This document shows positions 1-8,671 of a stretch of 64,000 bases of DNA, in pieces. The stretch is from Acetatifactor sp. GTDB taxonomy: Bacteria > Bacillota > Clostridia > Lachnospirales > Lachnospiraceae. Each line of letters starts with the position of its first letter. Position 1 is the stretch's first letter. Under the pieces are notes generated by a model. It saw only the letters and a list, made by a program, of their open reading frames with translations. It made no database searches and had not been told where the DNA came from. Location of the stretch: positions 1-64,000 of the forward strand of contig JAILHH010000039.1 of the NCBI GenBank assembly GCA_024695935.1. Reading direction: 5' to 3'. A program made the translations under genes and the position numbers.

Positions 1-2647
1 GCTTCACGGAATAACTTGTGAGGTCCGATATGTCCTCTCTGAACTCAATGCTCCTGACATTCAGCTCTTCCTTTATGATATCCACAAAGAATTCCGGAAG
101 GGTGATCTCCGATTTCACGAACATGGATCTCAGAGGCTGACGGTTCTTTGTATTCCCCGTATTTCTGGCGGCACGTCCCAGCACCACCAGCTTCAGCACC
201 GCGTCCATATTCCTCTCAAGCTCCTGATCTATGAGGCTCTCATCCGCTTCGGGGAAATCACAGAGATGGATGCTCTCGGGAGCGTCCTTATTTACGGTCC
301 TGACGATGTTCTGGTAGATCTGCTCCGTCATGAAGGGGATCATGGGGGCTGAGGCGCGGCTTATGGTCTCGAGCGCGGTCCACAGGGTCATGTATGCGTT
401 TATCTTGTCCTGCTCCATGCCCTTTGCCCAGAACCTCTCACGGCAGCTGCGCACATACCAGTTGCTCATCTCATCCACAAATTCGTACAGGGCCGTGGCC
501 GCCTCAGGGATCTTGTACTGATCCAGGCACGCGTCCACGTTCTTTACGGCGCTGTTGAGTTTCGACAGGAGCCATCTGTCCATCACGGACAGGCTCTCCC
601 TGTCGAGGGTGTACTTCGTGGGATCGAAGGAATCGATGTCCGCGTAAAGCACGTAGAACGCGTAGGTGTTCCAGAGGGTGCCCAGGAACTTCCTCTGGCC
701 TTCCTGCACGGCCTTGCCGTGGAAGCGCTTGGGAAGCCAGGGAGCGGAGCCGATGTAGAAGTACCACCTGATGGCGTCGGCGCCGTATGTATCAAGGGCC
801 TCCATGGGATCCACCGCGTTCCCCTTGGATTTGCTCATCTTCTGGCCCTCGCCGTCCAGGACCAGCCCCATCACTATGCAGTTCTCATAGGGCGACTTCT
901 CAAACAGAAGAGTGGACTCCGCCATGAGCGAATAGAACCAGCCCCTGGTCTGATCCACAGCCTCGGAAATGAAGGACGCAGGGAACTGTCTCTCGAAGAG
1001 TTCCTTATTTTCAAAAGGATAATGATACTGGGCGAAAGGCATCGCACCCGAATCATACCAGCAGTCGATGACCTCCGGCACCCTTGTCATGGGGCCGTTG
1101 CACTGCGGGCAGTGGCACTGTATCTCATCGATGTAGGGCCTGTGAAGCTCAACCGTCTTCGCGCGTTCGTCCCCGCTCCATTTAAAGAGCTCTTCCCTTG
1201 AGCCTATGGACAGATCCACATTGCACTTGTCGCAGTGCCATATATTCAGAGGTGTCCCCCAGTAGCGGTCTCTTGAGATAGCCCAGTCCTGGATATTTTC
1301 AAGCCAGTTACCGAAACGTCCCTTTCCGATGGATTCGGGGATCCAGTTAACTGTGTTGTTGTTTCTGATAAGGTCGTCTCTGACTGCCGTCTCTTTGATG
1401 TACCAGCTCTCTCTTGCATAATAGATAAGAGGAGTGTCACATCTCCAGCAGTGAGGATATTCATGCTCAAACTTGGGTGCATCGAAAAGCTTGCCCTGAG
1501 CATCCAGATCCTTTAACACTTCAGGATCTGCCTTCTTTACAAAAAGACCTGCATAAGGAGTATCTTCTGTCATCTCTCCCTTGCCATTTACAAACTGTAC
1601 AAAGGGAAGATCATAATTTCTTCCGATACGGGAGTCGTCCTCACCAAAGGCGGGAGCGATATGTACGATACCGGTACCGTCTGACATGGTTACATAGCTG
1701 TCAACGGTAACGAAATGAGCTTTTTTATTCTGCTTTTTAGCAGCATCTCCTGCGCAAGCATACAAAGGCTCGTACTCTTTTCTCTCAAGGTCTGTACCCT
1801 TGAAAGTCTCAAGCACTTCGTAAGCAGGAGCATCATCTGTCTTTAATTTGCCAAGCACTGTGTCGAGAAGTGCCTCTGCCATATAATATGTATAACCGTC
1901 TGCCGCCTTTACCTTTACATATGTATCATCGGGATTTACGCAGAGGGCAACGTTTGAAGGAAGTGTCCAGGGTGTGGTGGTCCATGCCAGGAAATATGCA
2001 TCCTCACCTACGCACTTAAATCTGACGATGGCTGAACGCTCCTTTACTGTCTTGTATCCCTGTGAAACCTCAGCTGTTGAAAGGGGGGTTCCGCATCTGG
2101 GGCAGTAGGGAACGATCTTGAAGCCCTTGTAGAGAAGATCCTTGTTCCAGATCTCCTTTAATGCCCACCACTCTGACTCGATATAGTCATCATGATATGT
2201 TACATAAGGATCGTTCATGTCGGCCCAGAAACCTACCGTTCCGGAGAAATCTTCCCACATTCCCTTATATTTCCATACGGATTCCTTGCACTTTTCGATG
2301 AAAGGCTCCATACCGTATTCTTCGATCTGTTCCTTACCGTTTAATCCAAGGAGCTTTTCAACCTCAAGCTCTACCGGAAGTCCGTGGGTATCCCATCCGG
2401 CCTTTCTGGGAACATAATATCCTTTCATGGTACGATACCTGGGGATCATATCCTTGATAACTCTGGTGAGAACGTGTCCGATATGAGGCTTTCCGTTTGC
2501 CGTGGGAGGTCCGTCATAAAATGTATATGTGGGGCCTTCCTTGCGGGAATCCATGCTCTTTTCGAAAATATCATTCTCGTTCCAGAACTTTAATACTTCT
2601 TTTTCTCTGTCTACGAAGTTAAGATCTTTTGAAACCTGCTTGTACAT
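1..2647 (-). CDS. ileS: Isoleucyl-tRNA synthetase, IleS2-like, 3' end cut off by window edge
   Basis: Charges tRNA-Ile with isoleucine in the cytoplasm. The reading frame is open from the ATG at 2647 to the left edge, about 882 residues, so the C-terminal end is missing. I read the class I signature GKPHIGH near residue 52 and GQKMSKSKGN, the editing-domain stretch FLAWTTTPWTLPSN, and several Cys pairs (CPRCG, CWRC, CDKC, CPQC). The run FYDGPPTANGKPHIGH followed by GWDTHGLPVE is typical of the eukaryote/archaea-like IleS2 form rather than the common bacterial IleS1. A GGAGAG Shine-Dalgarno element lies just upstream of the ATG. Expression is under a T-box leader (2718-2986). Base composition changes inside the gene near position 1250 (see findings). 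Confidence 0.96.
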   Translation of the reverse strand, partial: MYKQVSKDLNFVDREKEVLKFWNENDIFEKSMDSRKEGPTYTFYDGPPTANGKPHIGHVLTRVIKDMIPRYRTMKGYYVPRKAGWDTHGLPVELEVEKLLGLNGKEQIEEYGMEPFIEKCKESVWKYKGMWEDFSGTVGFWADMNDPYVTYHDDYIESEWWALKEIWNKDLLYKGFKIVPYCPRCGTPLSTAEVSQGYKTVKERSAIVRFKCVGEDAYFLAWTTTPWTLPSNVALCVNPDDTYVKVKAADGYTYYMAEALLDTVLGKLKTDDAPAYEVLETFKGTDLERKEYEPLYACAGDAAKKQNKKAHFVTVDSYVTMSDGTGIVHIAPAFGEDDSRIGRNYDLPFVQFVNGKGEMTEDTPYAGLFVKKADPEVLKDLDAQGKLFDAPKFEHEYPHCWRCDTPLIYYARESWYIKETAVRDDLIRNNNTVNWIPESIGKGRFGNWLENIQDWAISRDRYWGTPLNIWHCDKCNVDLSIGSREELFKWSGDERAKTVELHRPYIDEIQCHCPQCNGPMTRVPEVIDCWYDSGAMPFAQYHYPFENKELFERQFPASFISEAVDQTRGWFYSLMAESTLLFEKSPYENCIVMGLVLDGEGQKMSKSKGNAVDPMEALDTYGADAIRWYFYIGSAPWLPKRFHGKAVQEGQRKFLGTLWNTYAFYVLYADIDSFDPTKYTLDRESLSVMDRWLLSKLNSAVKNVDACLDQYKIPEAATALYEFVDEMSNWYVRSCRERFWAKGMEQDKINAYMTLWTALETISRASAPMIPFMTEQIYQNIVRTVNKDAPESIHLCDFPEADESLIDQELERNMDAVLKLVVLGRAARNTGNTKNRQPLRSMFVKSEITLPEFFVDIIKEELNVRSIEFREDISDLTSYSVK

Positions 2648-2717
2648 AGAAATTTTCTCTCCTTTTTTAAAATAACGAATCGCAAGCTTATTTTTGCCAT
2701 GGCAGACTGCGAAGCGA

Positions 2718-2986
2718 TTAAAAAAGGCTCCGTCCCGTAATAGGACGAAGCCGTCAGTCTTCGTTTAACCACCTGTTACTCATACGTTCCGAAAACCGGA
2801 ATTATATGCCGACCCTTAACGCGGATCATGCGTCCTTAGCTACTTGGAATCTTTCGCCTTAGCTGCTCTAAAGTGATATTCGCCCGGATCCTAATCGCAT
2901 GAGGCTCTCACCGTCCCTCACTCGCTATGCCTTTCAAAACCGGGTTACTGTCTTTGTCGTCGCATTTTATGTGTTCGTATCAAATT
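2718..2986 (-). promoter_or_regulatory. T-box leader with isoleucine specifier
   Basis: This leader lies between the promoter and ileS. On the minus strand it contains GAATATCACTTTAGAGC, in which ATC (2877-2875) sits where the T-box specifier codon is expected; ATC is an isoleucine codon. Further on, AGGTGGTTAAACG holds TGGT (2771-2768), which matches the T-box bulge that pairs with an NCCA tRNA end carrying discriminator A. A terminator stem ending in six T follows. The family rule is that uncharged cognate tRNA bridges specifier and bulge, stabilises the antiterminator and turns the gene on; here this predicts induction of ileS by uncharged tRNA-Ile. Confidence 0.93.
2720..2752 (-). terminator. 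T-box regulatory terminator of ileS
   Basis: Minus-strand stem GGCTTCGTCC / GGACGGAGCC (ten pairs, one G-U) with a short loop, followed by TTTTTT. It competes with the T-box antiterminator. Confidence 0.92.
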
Positions 2987-2992
2987 GTAGTC

Positions 2993-3022
2993 ATTATAAT
3001 TCAGCCGTCAAAAATTTGTCAA
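2993..3022 (-). promoter_or_regulatory. ileS promoter
   Basis: On the minus strand a consensus TTGACA (3022-3017) is separated by 18 bases from a consensus TATAAT (2998-2993). Transcription would start near 2986, just ahead of the T-box stem I. Confidence 0.85.
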
Positions 3023-3061
3023 GTCCCTGAAGGGATTAAATTTTTGCCTCAGCCCTGTGCC

Positions 3062-4534
3062 CTATGACAGATTTGCGAGAGCATTACATGTCTGATCGAT
3101 ATTTTCGATACGGCTGTTCAGATTCTCAACATTGTCATTGATCTTGCCACACTCAGCCTTGCAATCCCTCGTAAGAGTTCCGATGGTCTCTGTGGTGGCA
3201 GAGAGTTCCTCGGTGGTTGCAGACAGATCGTTAATATTGTCATTTACTGCAGATATATTGGCATTGATGGTATCCATTCCCTTGTTGATGGTATCGATAT
3301 TTGCCTCGATCTTTTCAAACTCGGAGCTGGTCTCATCAATATGAAGCTCCTCTTCCTTGATAGCCTCGCTGATCTCTCCGATCTGCTGCGAGATCACATC
3401 CACTGTAACCTTTAACTGATCAACGATGGAACTGATCTTTTCGGTGTTTTCCTTTGTGGAATCAGCCAGATCCTTTACCTCCTCAGCTACAACGGCAAAT
3501 CCTCTTCCGGCCTCACCTGCTCTTGCAGCCTCAATGGAAGCATTAAGTGACAGGAGGTTTGTCTGAGCACTGATTCCCTTTATGATATTGATTATCTCAA
3601 CGATATTTTCAAAGTTTTCGGAAAACTCGGAGAAGTTCTTGTTAAAGGATTCGATCTTTTCGGTATTTGCCTCCGATATCCTCTCAAGAGCACCCAGTTT
3701 TTCACGTCCCACATTAACGGACTCTGCGGCATCACCCACTGATTTTGCAACAGAGATACTGATATCCAGGTTGTCGTTTGACTTTGTTGCCACGTTCTGA
3801 ACATTGTCCGCAATGCTGTTTATGGTATCTGTGACCTGCATGATATTTTCATTGATATTTCCAATGGAACCGGTAAAGTTCTGCATGCTTGATGCGATAT
3901 CCTCGGAGTTACTTCTGGTGAGATTGGTATTCTCACTCAAAGCCTCAACGCCCTCATCGATCTTCTTTAATATATTCTGGCTGTTGTCAAGCTCTTCCTT
4001 TACCTTGTCCTGCATCATCTGAGAATTCTGTCTGCTGACCCTCGCTGCCAGATATGAACCGAGAGTACCCATGGTAATGGCTGCTATCTTTATCTTGTTT
4101 TCAGCGCTTGAGGCACTGGTGGTAAATAGTGATACCACCACCATCAGAGAACCGACACCGCCGAAGGCAAGTGTCAAAAAGGTGTTATCCAGCATACACA
4201 GACAAACCATCAGAGGAAGAATGTATGCGACAACTACCGCATAAGGCGATGAATAAAGCGAAAAGCCAAAGATTATAAGGTAACTGAAAAGTGCCATACC
4301 GGCCACAAAGGGTTTGGTCTTGTTCTTTTTATAAACGATCCATGTCACCGCACAGGGGATAATGGTAAAAATCGAGTACATCGTATAGTATATGACAGTT
4401 CTGGAGCCCTCCATAACCTCTATCAGATAAGCCGCTTCCAAAACAGATGCAATGACCGTGTACCAGATCACGATAAACTTGTTGGCACGCATGTTTTTGA
4501 TGTCCACAAGAGATTGATTGTTTTCATTTGACAT
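3062..4534 (-). CDS. Methyl-accepting chemotaxis protein with polytopic membrane anchor
   Basis: Chemoreceptor that would signal to CheA/CheW at the membrane. 490 residues. The first ~170 residues form about six hydrophobic segments (roughly 18-40, 46-66, 73-93, 96-116, 118-140, 148-166) with no sizeable extracellular domain. The rest is the long coiled-coil signalling domain, with the conserved hairpin-tip sequence [20 protein letters not shown] and [16 protein letters not shown] near residues 325-365. There is no HAMP domain that I can see. A receptor of this shape more likely senses membrane state, energy or a membrane-soluble signal than a ligand bound by a periplasmic-type domain; that is inference. 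It is a single gene, divergent from the diguanylate cyclase next to it. Confidence 0.93.
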   Translation of the reverse strand: MSNENNQSLVDIKNMRANKFIVIWYTVIASVLEAAYLIEVMEGSRTVIYYTMYSIFTIIPCAVTWIVYKKNKTKPFVAGMALFSYLIIFGFSLYSSPYAVVVAYILPLMVCLCMLDNTFLTLAFGGVGSLMVVVSLFTTSASSAENKIKIAAITMGTLGSYLAARVSRQNSQMMQDKVKEELDNSQNILKKIDEGVEALSENTNLTRSNSEDIASSMQNFTGSIGNINENIMQVTDTINSIADNVQNVATKSNDNLDISISVAKSVGDAAESVNVGREKLGALERISEANTEKIESFNKNFSEFSENFENIVEIINIIKGISAQTNLLSLNASIEAARAGEAGRGFAVVAEEVKDLADSTKENTEKISSIVDQLKVTVDVISQQIGEISEAIKEEELHIDETSSEFEKIEANIDTINKGMDTINANISAVNDNINDLSATTEELSATTETIGTLTRDCKAECGKINDNVENLNSRIENIDQTCNALANLS

Positions 4535-4608
4535 ATAGTATTCCCTCCCAAAACTGTCTATAAATTCGTAAAAGATCTGTTCAATATATGAAGAAAAATC
4601 TTTGTTCC

Positions 4609-4617
4609 ATTATATCA
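4609..4617 (-). promoter_or_regulatory. Extended -10 promoter element for the chemoreceptor gene
   Basis: Minus-strand TGATATAAT is an extended -10 (TGN plus TATAAT, hexamer 4614-4609). No good -35 is visible 17 bases upstream. It lies about 75 bases from the start codon. Confidence 0.5.
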
Positions 4618-4696
4618 GAAAGACTGAAAATATACCATAATTTTTTACAGATTTAAATACTTTTTCGACAATTAAACTCAAAATTCAGAAAATGTT

Positions 4697-4724
4697 TTGA
4701 TTCCAACTTCTTTTTATATATAAT
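4697..4724 (+). promoter_or_regulatory. Promoter of the diguanylate cyclase gene
   Basis: TTGATT (4697-4702), 16-base spacer, consensus TATAAT (4719-4724). Transcription would start near 4731, giving a leader of about 60 bases. Confidence 0.65.
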
Positions 4725-4790
4725 ATAGATATGTGAATTTGAGTAGGGATGCCAAATAGGGCATTCTCGCTTACAAACGGGGGTAAAAAT

Positions 4791-6068
4791 ATGAATATGC
4801 CGAAAAGAAGCAGGCTCTCCCAGTCCATACAGGCCGTGGCTATCCTGCCGGTTTTGTTGTTCAGTCTGGTCATTGCGGTATTTGCTTCAAAGCTTTTTGA
4901 AAAGGAAATGAATCTTGAGGTTGAGGAAGAACTGTCCGCTCTTTGCACCAGTCTGGAGGAAATGTATGATATCAAATATCCCGGGGATTACAGGCTGGAT
5001 ACGGAAAACGGCACCAGAATATTTAAGGGTGATACCGAGATAACCGGTGACTTTTCTCTGGTGAACCTGATGGCTGATGCGGCTATGTGTGATGCCACAT
5101 TTTTCTATGATGACACCAGGATCCATACCACCTTCACGGACAAAAGCGGTCAGCTCATTGTGGGAACCGGGGCCGCAAAAGAGATTCTGGACAAGGTTTA
5201 CACTTCCGGCGAGAGCGTTTTTTACAGGGACATCTACCTTAACGGCAACAGCTATTTTGTATATTACAGCCCATTAAAAAATTCGGATGGCGAAATTGTG
5301 GGCATGATGTCTGTGGCAAAATCAAAGGAAAGGATCAATGAGATCACAAATAAGACCGTGATTCCTCTTGTGGTTGCATGCTTTCTCCTTGCAGTCATGA
5401 TAGCCTTTATGATCCATCTGTATTTTAGGAGCATTCTGAAGGTCCTCGAGACCATCAGACAGTTTGTTGTTAATATCTCTTCAGGTAACCTGAACCTGGA
5501 GCTTGATGGATCGGTCACAAAGAGAAGCGACGAGCTTGGCGATATCGGCAGATCCATCGTAAATATGCAAAGCTCCCTCAGGGATATCTTTGAAAAAGAT
5601 CCCCTTACAAAGCTGGACAACAGACGGAGCTGCTACAGAAAGATCAACAATATCATAGGCAAGGCCAAAGTTTCTGATATACCCTACTCCATCGCCATCG
5701 GAGACATAGATTTCTTTAAAAAGGTCAATGACACCTATGGGCATGCCTGCGGTGATGAAGTATTAAAAGCTGTTGCCAAAAAACTTCAAAGCCACATGAA
5801 AAAGATAGGATGTGTGGCAAGGTGGGGCGGTGAGGAGTTTTTACTTGCCTTCGACCATTTCTGTGCTGAGGAAGCAAAGGACAGTCTGGAAGAGTTTTTA
5901 AATGTCATAAGAAAAACCGTTGTAAAATTCGATGATCTGGAGATCAAAGTCACCATGACCTTTGGCATCACAGAAGGAGACAGCGATGACATTGTGACCT
6001 TGGTCCGTGAAGCAGATGAAAAACTCTATCAAGGCAAGGAAAACGGCAGGAATCAGGTTGTATTATAA
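4791..6068 (+). CDS. Membrane-bound diguanylate cyclase with extracytoplasmic sensor domain and HAMP
   Basis: Makes cyclic di-GMP from two GTP at the inner face of the membrane. 425 residues from the ATG at 4791, chosen because GGGGGT lies 7 bases upstream; the ATG at 4749 sits directly against its upstream purines. Order of parts: membrane segment ~13-33, extracytoplasmic sensor (single-Cache-like by its size and its YSPLKNSDGEIVGMMSV ending) ~40-185, second membrane segment ~190-212, HAMP-like linker, GGDEF domain ~270-425. The active-site loop is WGGEEF (residues 346-350 for GGEEF), with GDIDFFKKVNDTYGH ahead of it. The inhibitory RxxD site that should lie five residues before GGEEF reads KKIG, so product inhibition at that site is probably absent. 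Confidence 0.92.
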   Translation: MNMPKRSRLSQSIQAVAILPVLLFSLVIAVFASKLFEKEMNLEVEEELSALCTSLEEMYDIKYPGDYRLDTENGTRIFKGDTEITGDFSLVNLMADAAMCDATFFYDDTRIHTTFTDKSGQLIVGTGAAKEILDKVYTSGESVFYRDIYLNGNSYFVYYSPLKNSDGEIVGMMSVAKSKERINEITNKTVIPLVVACFLLAVMIAFMIHLYFRSILKVLETIRQFVVNISSGNLNLELDGSVTKRSDELGDIGRSIVNMQSSLRDIFEKDPLTKLDNRRSCYRKINNIIGKAKVSDIPYSIAIGDIDFFKKVNDTYGHACGDEVLKAVAKKLQSHMKKIGCVARWGGEEFLLAFDHFCAEEAKDSLEEFLNVIRKTVVKFDDLEIKVTMTFGITEGDSDDIVTLVREADEKLYQGKENGRNQVVL

Positions 6069-6136
6069 TATCTAAAGTCAATATATTTAACTGTATCCAT
6101 CACAATATTCATATAAAGGAGCTTAGCTTTCAAGAA

Positions 6137-6325
6137 AGCATGTCGCTTGCGACATGCTCGCGCCGAGCGCGGTTGACGGCAGTCAACATGATACTCTCGC
6201 ACGAAGTGCGATGTGCGCAGAGTGCGCATCCATAGCGGAGCGCTTTTTACTTTATAGGAATGCGAAGCAATTTCTATAAAGTAAAAAACATACCATGCTT
6301 GAACTTTTATGTTCATGCATGGTAT
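6137..6325. repeat. Run of about eight adjacent hairpins with tiny loops
   Basis: This fills most of the 312-base gap between the diguanylate cyclase and the EamA gene; I see no coding potential in it. Consecutive inverted repeats: 6137-6158 (10 bp, TT loop), 6159-6171 (CGCGC-CGA-GCGCG), 6172-6187 (GTTGAC-GGCA-GTCAAC), 6197-6211 (TCGCAC-GAA-GTGCGA), 6214-6228 (TGCGCA-GAG-TGCGCA), 6234-6244 (AGCG-GAG-CGCT), 6245-6287 (a ~17 bp stem with GAA loop and one bulge) and 6290-6325 (ATACCATGC...GCATGGTAT). The last two could also end transcription, but neither has a clean U-tract. Confidence 0.85.
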
Positions 6326-6380
6326 ATTTATTTACATTGCGTAAAACTTTTTTAATATCGAAAGGTTGTAAGAACAGGTT

Positions 6381-7343
6381 ATGAGAAATAAACAGATAAG
6401 CCACTCCCTGATATTGGCATTTGCCTCCCTGATATGGGGTGTGGCTTTTGTGGCACAAAGTAAAGGTGGCGACGCCATCGGCGCCCTGTCCTTTAATGGA
6501 ATCAGAATGACCATAGGCGGGATAGTCCTGCTGCCGGTCATAGCTTTTTTAGACAAAAAAGGGCTTTCACCCAGGCGCCCCGTAAATAAACACCAGAAGC
6601 TTATGCTTATTTTGTCCGGCATTCTATGCGGTCTTGCCCTCATAGTTGCAAGTAATTTTCAACAGGTCGCCATAAACCTCGGTGCCGAAGCCGGAAAGGC
6701 AGGCTTCCTGACAGCCTGCTATATATTGATGGTTCCCATACTCGGTATATTTTTTAAGAGAAAATGCGGCATCAATATCTGGGCAGCTGTTGTGATCGCT
6801 CTTGCGGGATTATATCTGTTATGCCTGAGTGAGACTCTCACCATAAAGCTTCCGGACCTTTTGCTCTTACTCTGTGCTTTTTCTTTTTCCGTACATATCC
6901 TGCTGGTGGACAGATTTGCCCCAATGGTTGACGGCGTAAGACTTTCCGCCATACAGTTTTTTACCTGCGGAATCGTGACCACCACAGCAGCCGTGTTTAC
7001 TGAGATGAAGCCCTGGGATGAGGTAGCCCTAAGCAGTTGGCTATCATCCCTCTCTCAGGCAGACGCCTGGGGATCCATATTATATGCCGGAGTTTTGAGC
7101 AGCGGCGTTGCATACACCCTTCAGATAATAGGTCAGGAAGGTTTAAATTCCACAGTTGCCTCTCTGGTAATGAGCCTTGAATCCGTATTTGCGGTTCTTG
7201 CGGGCTGGATCATCCTGGGTCAGACCCTTTCTCCCAGAGAATTTGCGGGATGCGGTCTCATCTTTTCAGCTATCATTCTGGCACAGCTCCCAAAAACACT
7301 GTTTACTAAAGCTATATCATTCAAAAAAGAGAATGCCACCTGA
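6381..7343 (+). CDS. EamA-family (drug/metabolite superfamily) transporter
   Basis: Integral membrane exporter or permease of unknown substrate. 320 residues in ten hydrophobic segments arranged as two five-helix EamA repeats; the typical opening LASLIWGVAFVAQSKG and the second-repeat ending SLVMSLESVFAVLAGWIILG are visible. Related proteins carry amino acids or other metabolites across the membrane, but substrate cannot be inferred here. It is a single gene. Its stop codon lies inside the loop of the downstream terminator, and it converges on the carboxypeptidase gene. Confidence 0.88.
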   Translation: MRNKQISHSLILAFASLIWGVAFVAQSKGGDAIGALSFNGIRMTIGGIVLLPVIAFLDKKGLSPRRPVNKHQKLMLILSGILCGLALIVASNFQQVAINLGAEAGKAGFLTACYILMVPILGIFFKRKCGINIWAAVVIALAGLYLLCLSETLTIKLPDLLLLLCAFSFSVHILLVDRFAPMVDGVRLSAIQFFTCGIVTTTAAVFTEMKPWDEVALSSWLSSLSQADAWGSILYAGVLSSGVAYTLQIIGQEGLNSTVASLVMSLESVFAVLAGWIILGQTLSPREFAGCGLIFSAIILAQLPKTLFTKAISFKKENAT

Positions 7344-7359
7344 GGCATTCTCTTTTTTT
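7323..7359. terminator. Bidirectional intrinsic terminator
   Basis: GAGAATGCC (7329-7337) pairs with GGCATTCTC (7344-7352), flanked by six A on the left and seven T on the right, so it can end transcription from both sides. The six-base loop contains the TGA stop of the EamA gene. Confidence 0.93.
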
Positions 7360-7363
7360 GTTT

Positions 7364-7406
7364 GCGCGCCATGGGCGCGCTCTAACGGGCAAAGCTTTTT
7401 GTCCCG
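7364..7406. repeat. Two further short hairpins between convergent genes
   Basis: GCGCGCC-ATG-GGCGCGC (7364-7380, seven perfect pairs, three-base loop) and CGGGCAAA...TTTGTCCCG (7386-7406). They add to the terminator at 7323-7359 and resemble the small-loop palindromes at 6137-6325. Confidence 0.7.
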
Positions 7407-7438
7407 CTTTCCGGGGCAGCCATTTATCTTACCTTATG

Positions 7439-8626
7439 TCAGTTAATTGAAAGATACATATTCACATGATCTGCTATGCACTTCCAGGATGAGGAGCTTC
7501 CTGCGGATGCACAGATATATTCGCTTCCGTCATCATCAACAAAGAGGCTCACGGCACAGTTTCCGGACTGATTGACAAATCCGGTCTTTGCGCACAGCAC
7601 CTCTCCCCCGGTATCCCTGTCCTCGATCCTGCGAAGGAACCAGTTTGAAACCGTGATACCCTCGGGGTGGGACTCCGTGGGCGCTGTGGTATATGTATGA
7701 AGAGACAATACATCTCTTAAAAACTCGCTCTTTGCAGCTTCCTTCATGATCATTGCTATATCAAAGACAGTGCAATAATGCTCATCGTCATACAGACCGA
7801 CACAGTTAGTAAAATGCGCCGATTCATCCAGATCCATCTGAGAAAGCTTTTCGTTCATCAGCTCCACAAAGGCTTCCTGGCTGCCGGCCACATAGCAGGC
7901 AAGGCCAACGGCCGCATCTCCTCCCGAAGGCAGGATCGTTCCATAGAAAAGATCCCTTACCGTCACTACTTCTCCGTCCAAAAATCCCACGGAGCTGCAA
8001 TCGTTTGAATACGCATAATCCGTGATCTCTATGGTCATGGTGAATGTGTCGTCCAGATCGATCTCACCGCTCTCGCTTTTCTTTAACAATTCTTCGTAAG
8101 CTACCAAAACCGTCATGACCTTTGTCATGGACGCCGGAGATATCCTGTCATTCATTCCCCTCTGGGCAAGCACTGAATTATCATTTATGTCTATCAAAAC
8201 CGCATTTGTACTGATAACATCATCCGATATTCCCTTTGTGCCAAGGCCCATCTGAGGATAATCTGAAAAATCATATTCGGATTCATTGTCTGTGACCACC
8301 GGAGTTTCCACAATTTCCTCGGAGCCGGAAACGGTCAGGGTATCACTTCCCACATTTCCGGAATCCGCCGGGCTCTCTTCATCGGTAAGACTCACCAGGC
8401 CGTTTGTCTCTTCGACAGCCTCTCCTTTATCTCCTCGTATGGCATCTCCCACAGTGGAAAAACCAAATGACAAAACTCCCACTGCAAAAATTCCGATCAA
8501 AGACACCTTTATTATCTTGCGGCGTCTAAGGATCCTCTCCTTTTCTGCCCTCATTTTCTTATACATCGCCTGTCTGGCTAAACGCTTTTCTTCTTCACCC
8601 TCGTTTTCACGATACTCAAAAGCCAT
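7439..8626 (-). CDS. Membrane-anchored D-alanyl-D-alanine carboxypeptidase (serine type, DacF-like)
   Basis: Trims the terminal D-Ala from peptidoglycan stem peptides at the outer face of the membrane. 395 residues: a charged cytoplasmic start, one membrane segment (~41-60), an acidic low-complexity linker to ~120, then a peptidase S11/PBP5-type domain. The active-site tetrad SMTK is at 166-169 and KTG at 347-349. The second motif, usually SxN, reads S-G-G (234-236, in LPSGGDAAVGLA), so the expected Asn is missing. The anchor is N-terminal, unlike PBP5, which has a cleavable signal and a C-terminal amphipathic helix. It follows the MATE gene by 45 bases on the same strand. Confidence 0.9.
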   Translation of the reverse strand: MAFEYRENEGEEEKRLARQAMYKKMRAEKERILRRRKIIKVSLIGIFAVGVLSFGFSTVGDAIRGDKGEAVEETNGLVSLTDEESPADSGNVGSDTLTVSGSEEIVETPVVTDNESEYDFSDYPQMGLGTKGISDDVISTNAVLIDINDNSVLAQRGMNDRISPASMTKVMTVLVAYEELLKKSESGEIDLDDTFTMTIEITDYAYSNDCSSVGFLDGEVVTVRDLFYGTILPSGGDAAVGLACYVAGSQEAFVELMNEKLSQMDLDESAHFTNCVGLYDDEHYCTVFDIAMIMKEAAKSEFLRDVLSLHTYTTAPTESHPEGITVSNWFLRRIEDRDTGGEVLCAKTGFVNQSGNCAVSLFVDDDGSEYICASAGSSSSWKCIADHVNMYLSIN

Positions 8627-8671
8627 TAGGACCCCCTAAAACTGATTATTTCTGTAATTTTGCGGGCCTTA

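Noticed and set aside
3020-3062. Terminator for the chemoreceptor gene
   Set aside because: A small TCCC...GGGA hairpin is present but with too few pairs and no clean T run; I cannot support a terminator here.
4741-4790. Possible c-di-GMP riboswitch in the diguanylate cyclase leader
   Set aside because: Only a short GATGCC...GGCATT hairpin is seen; the conserved GEMM-I or c-di-GMP-II bases are missing and the leader is too short.
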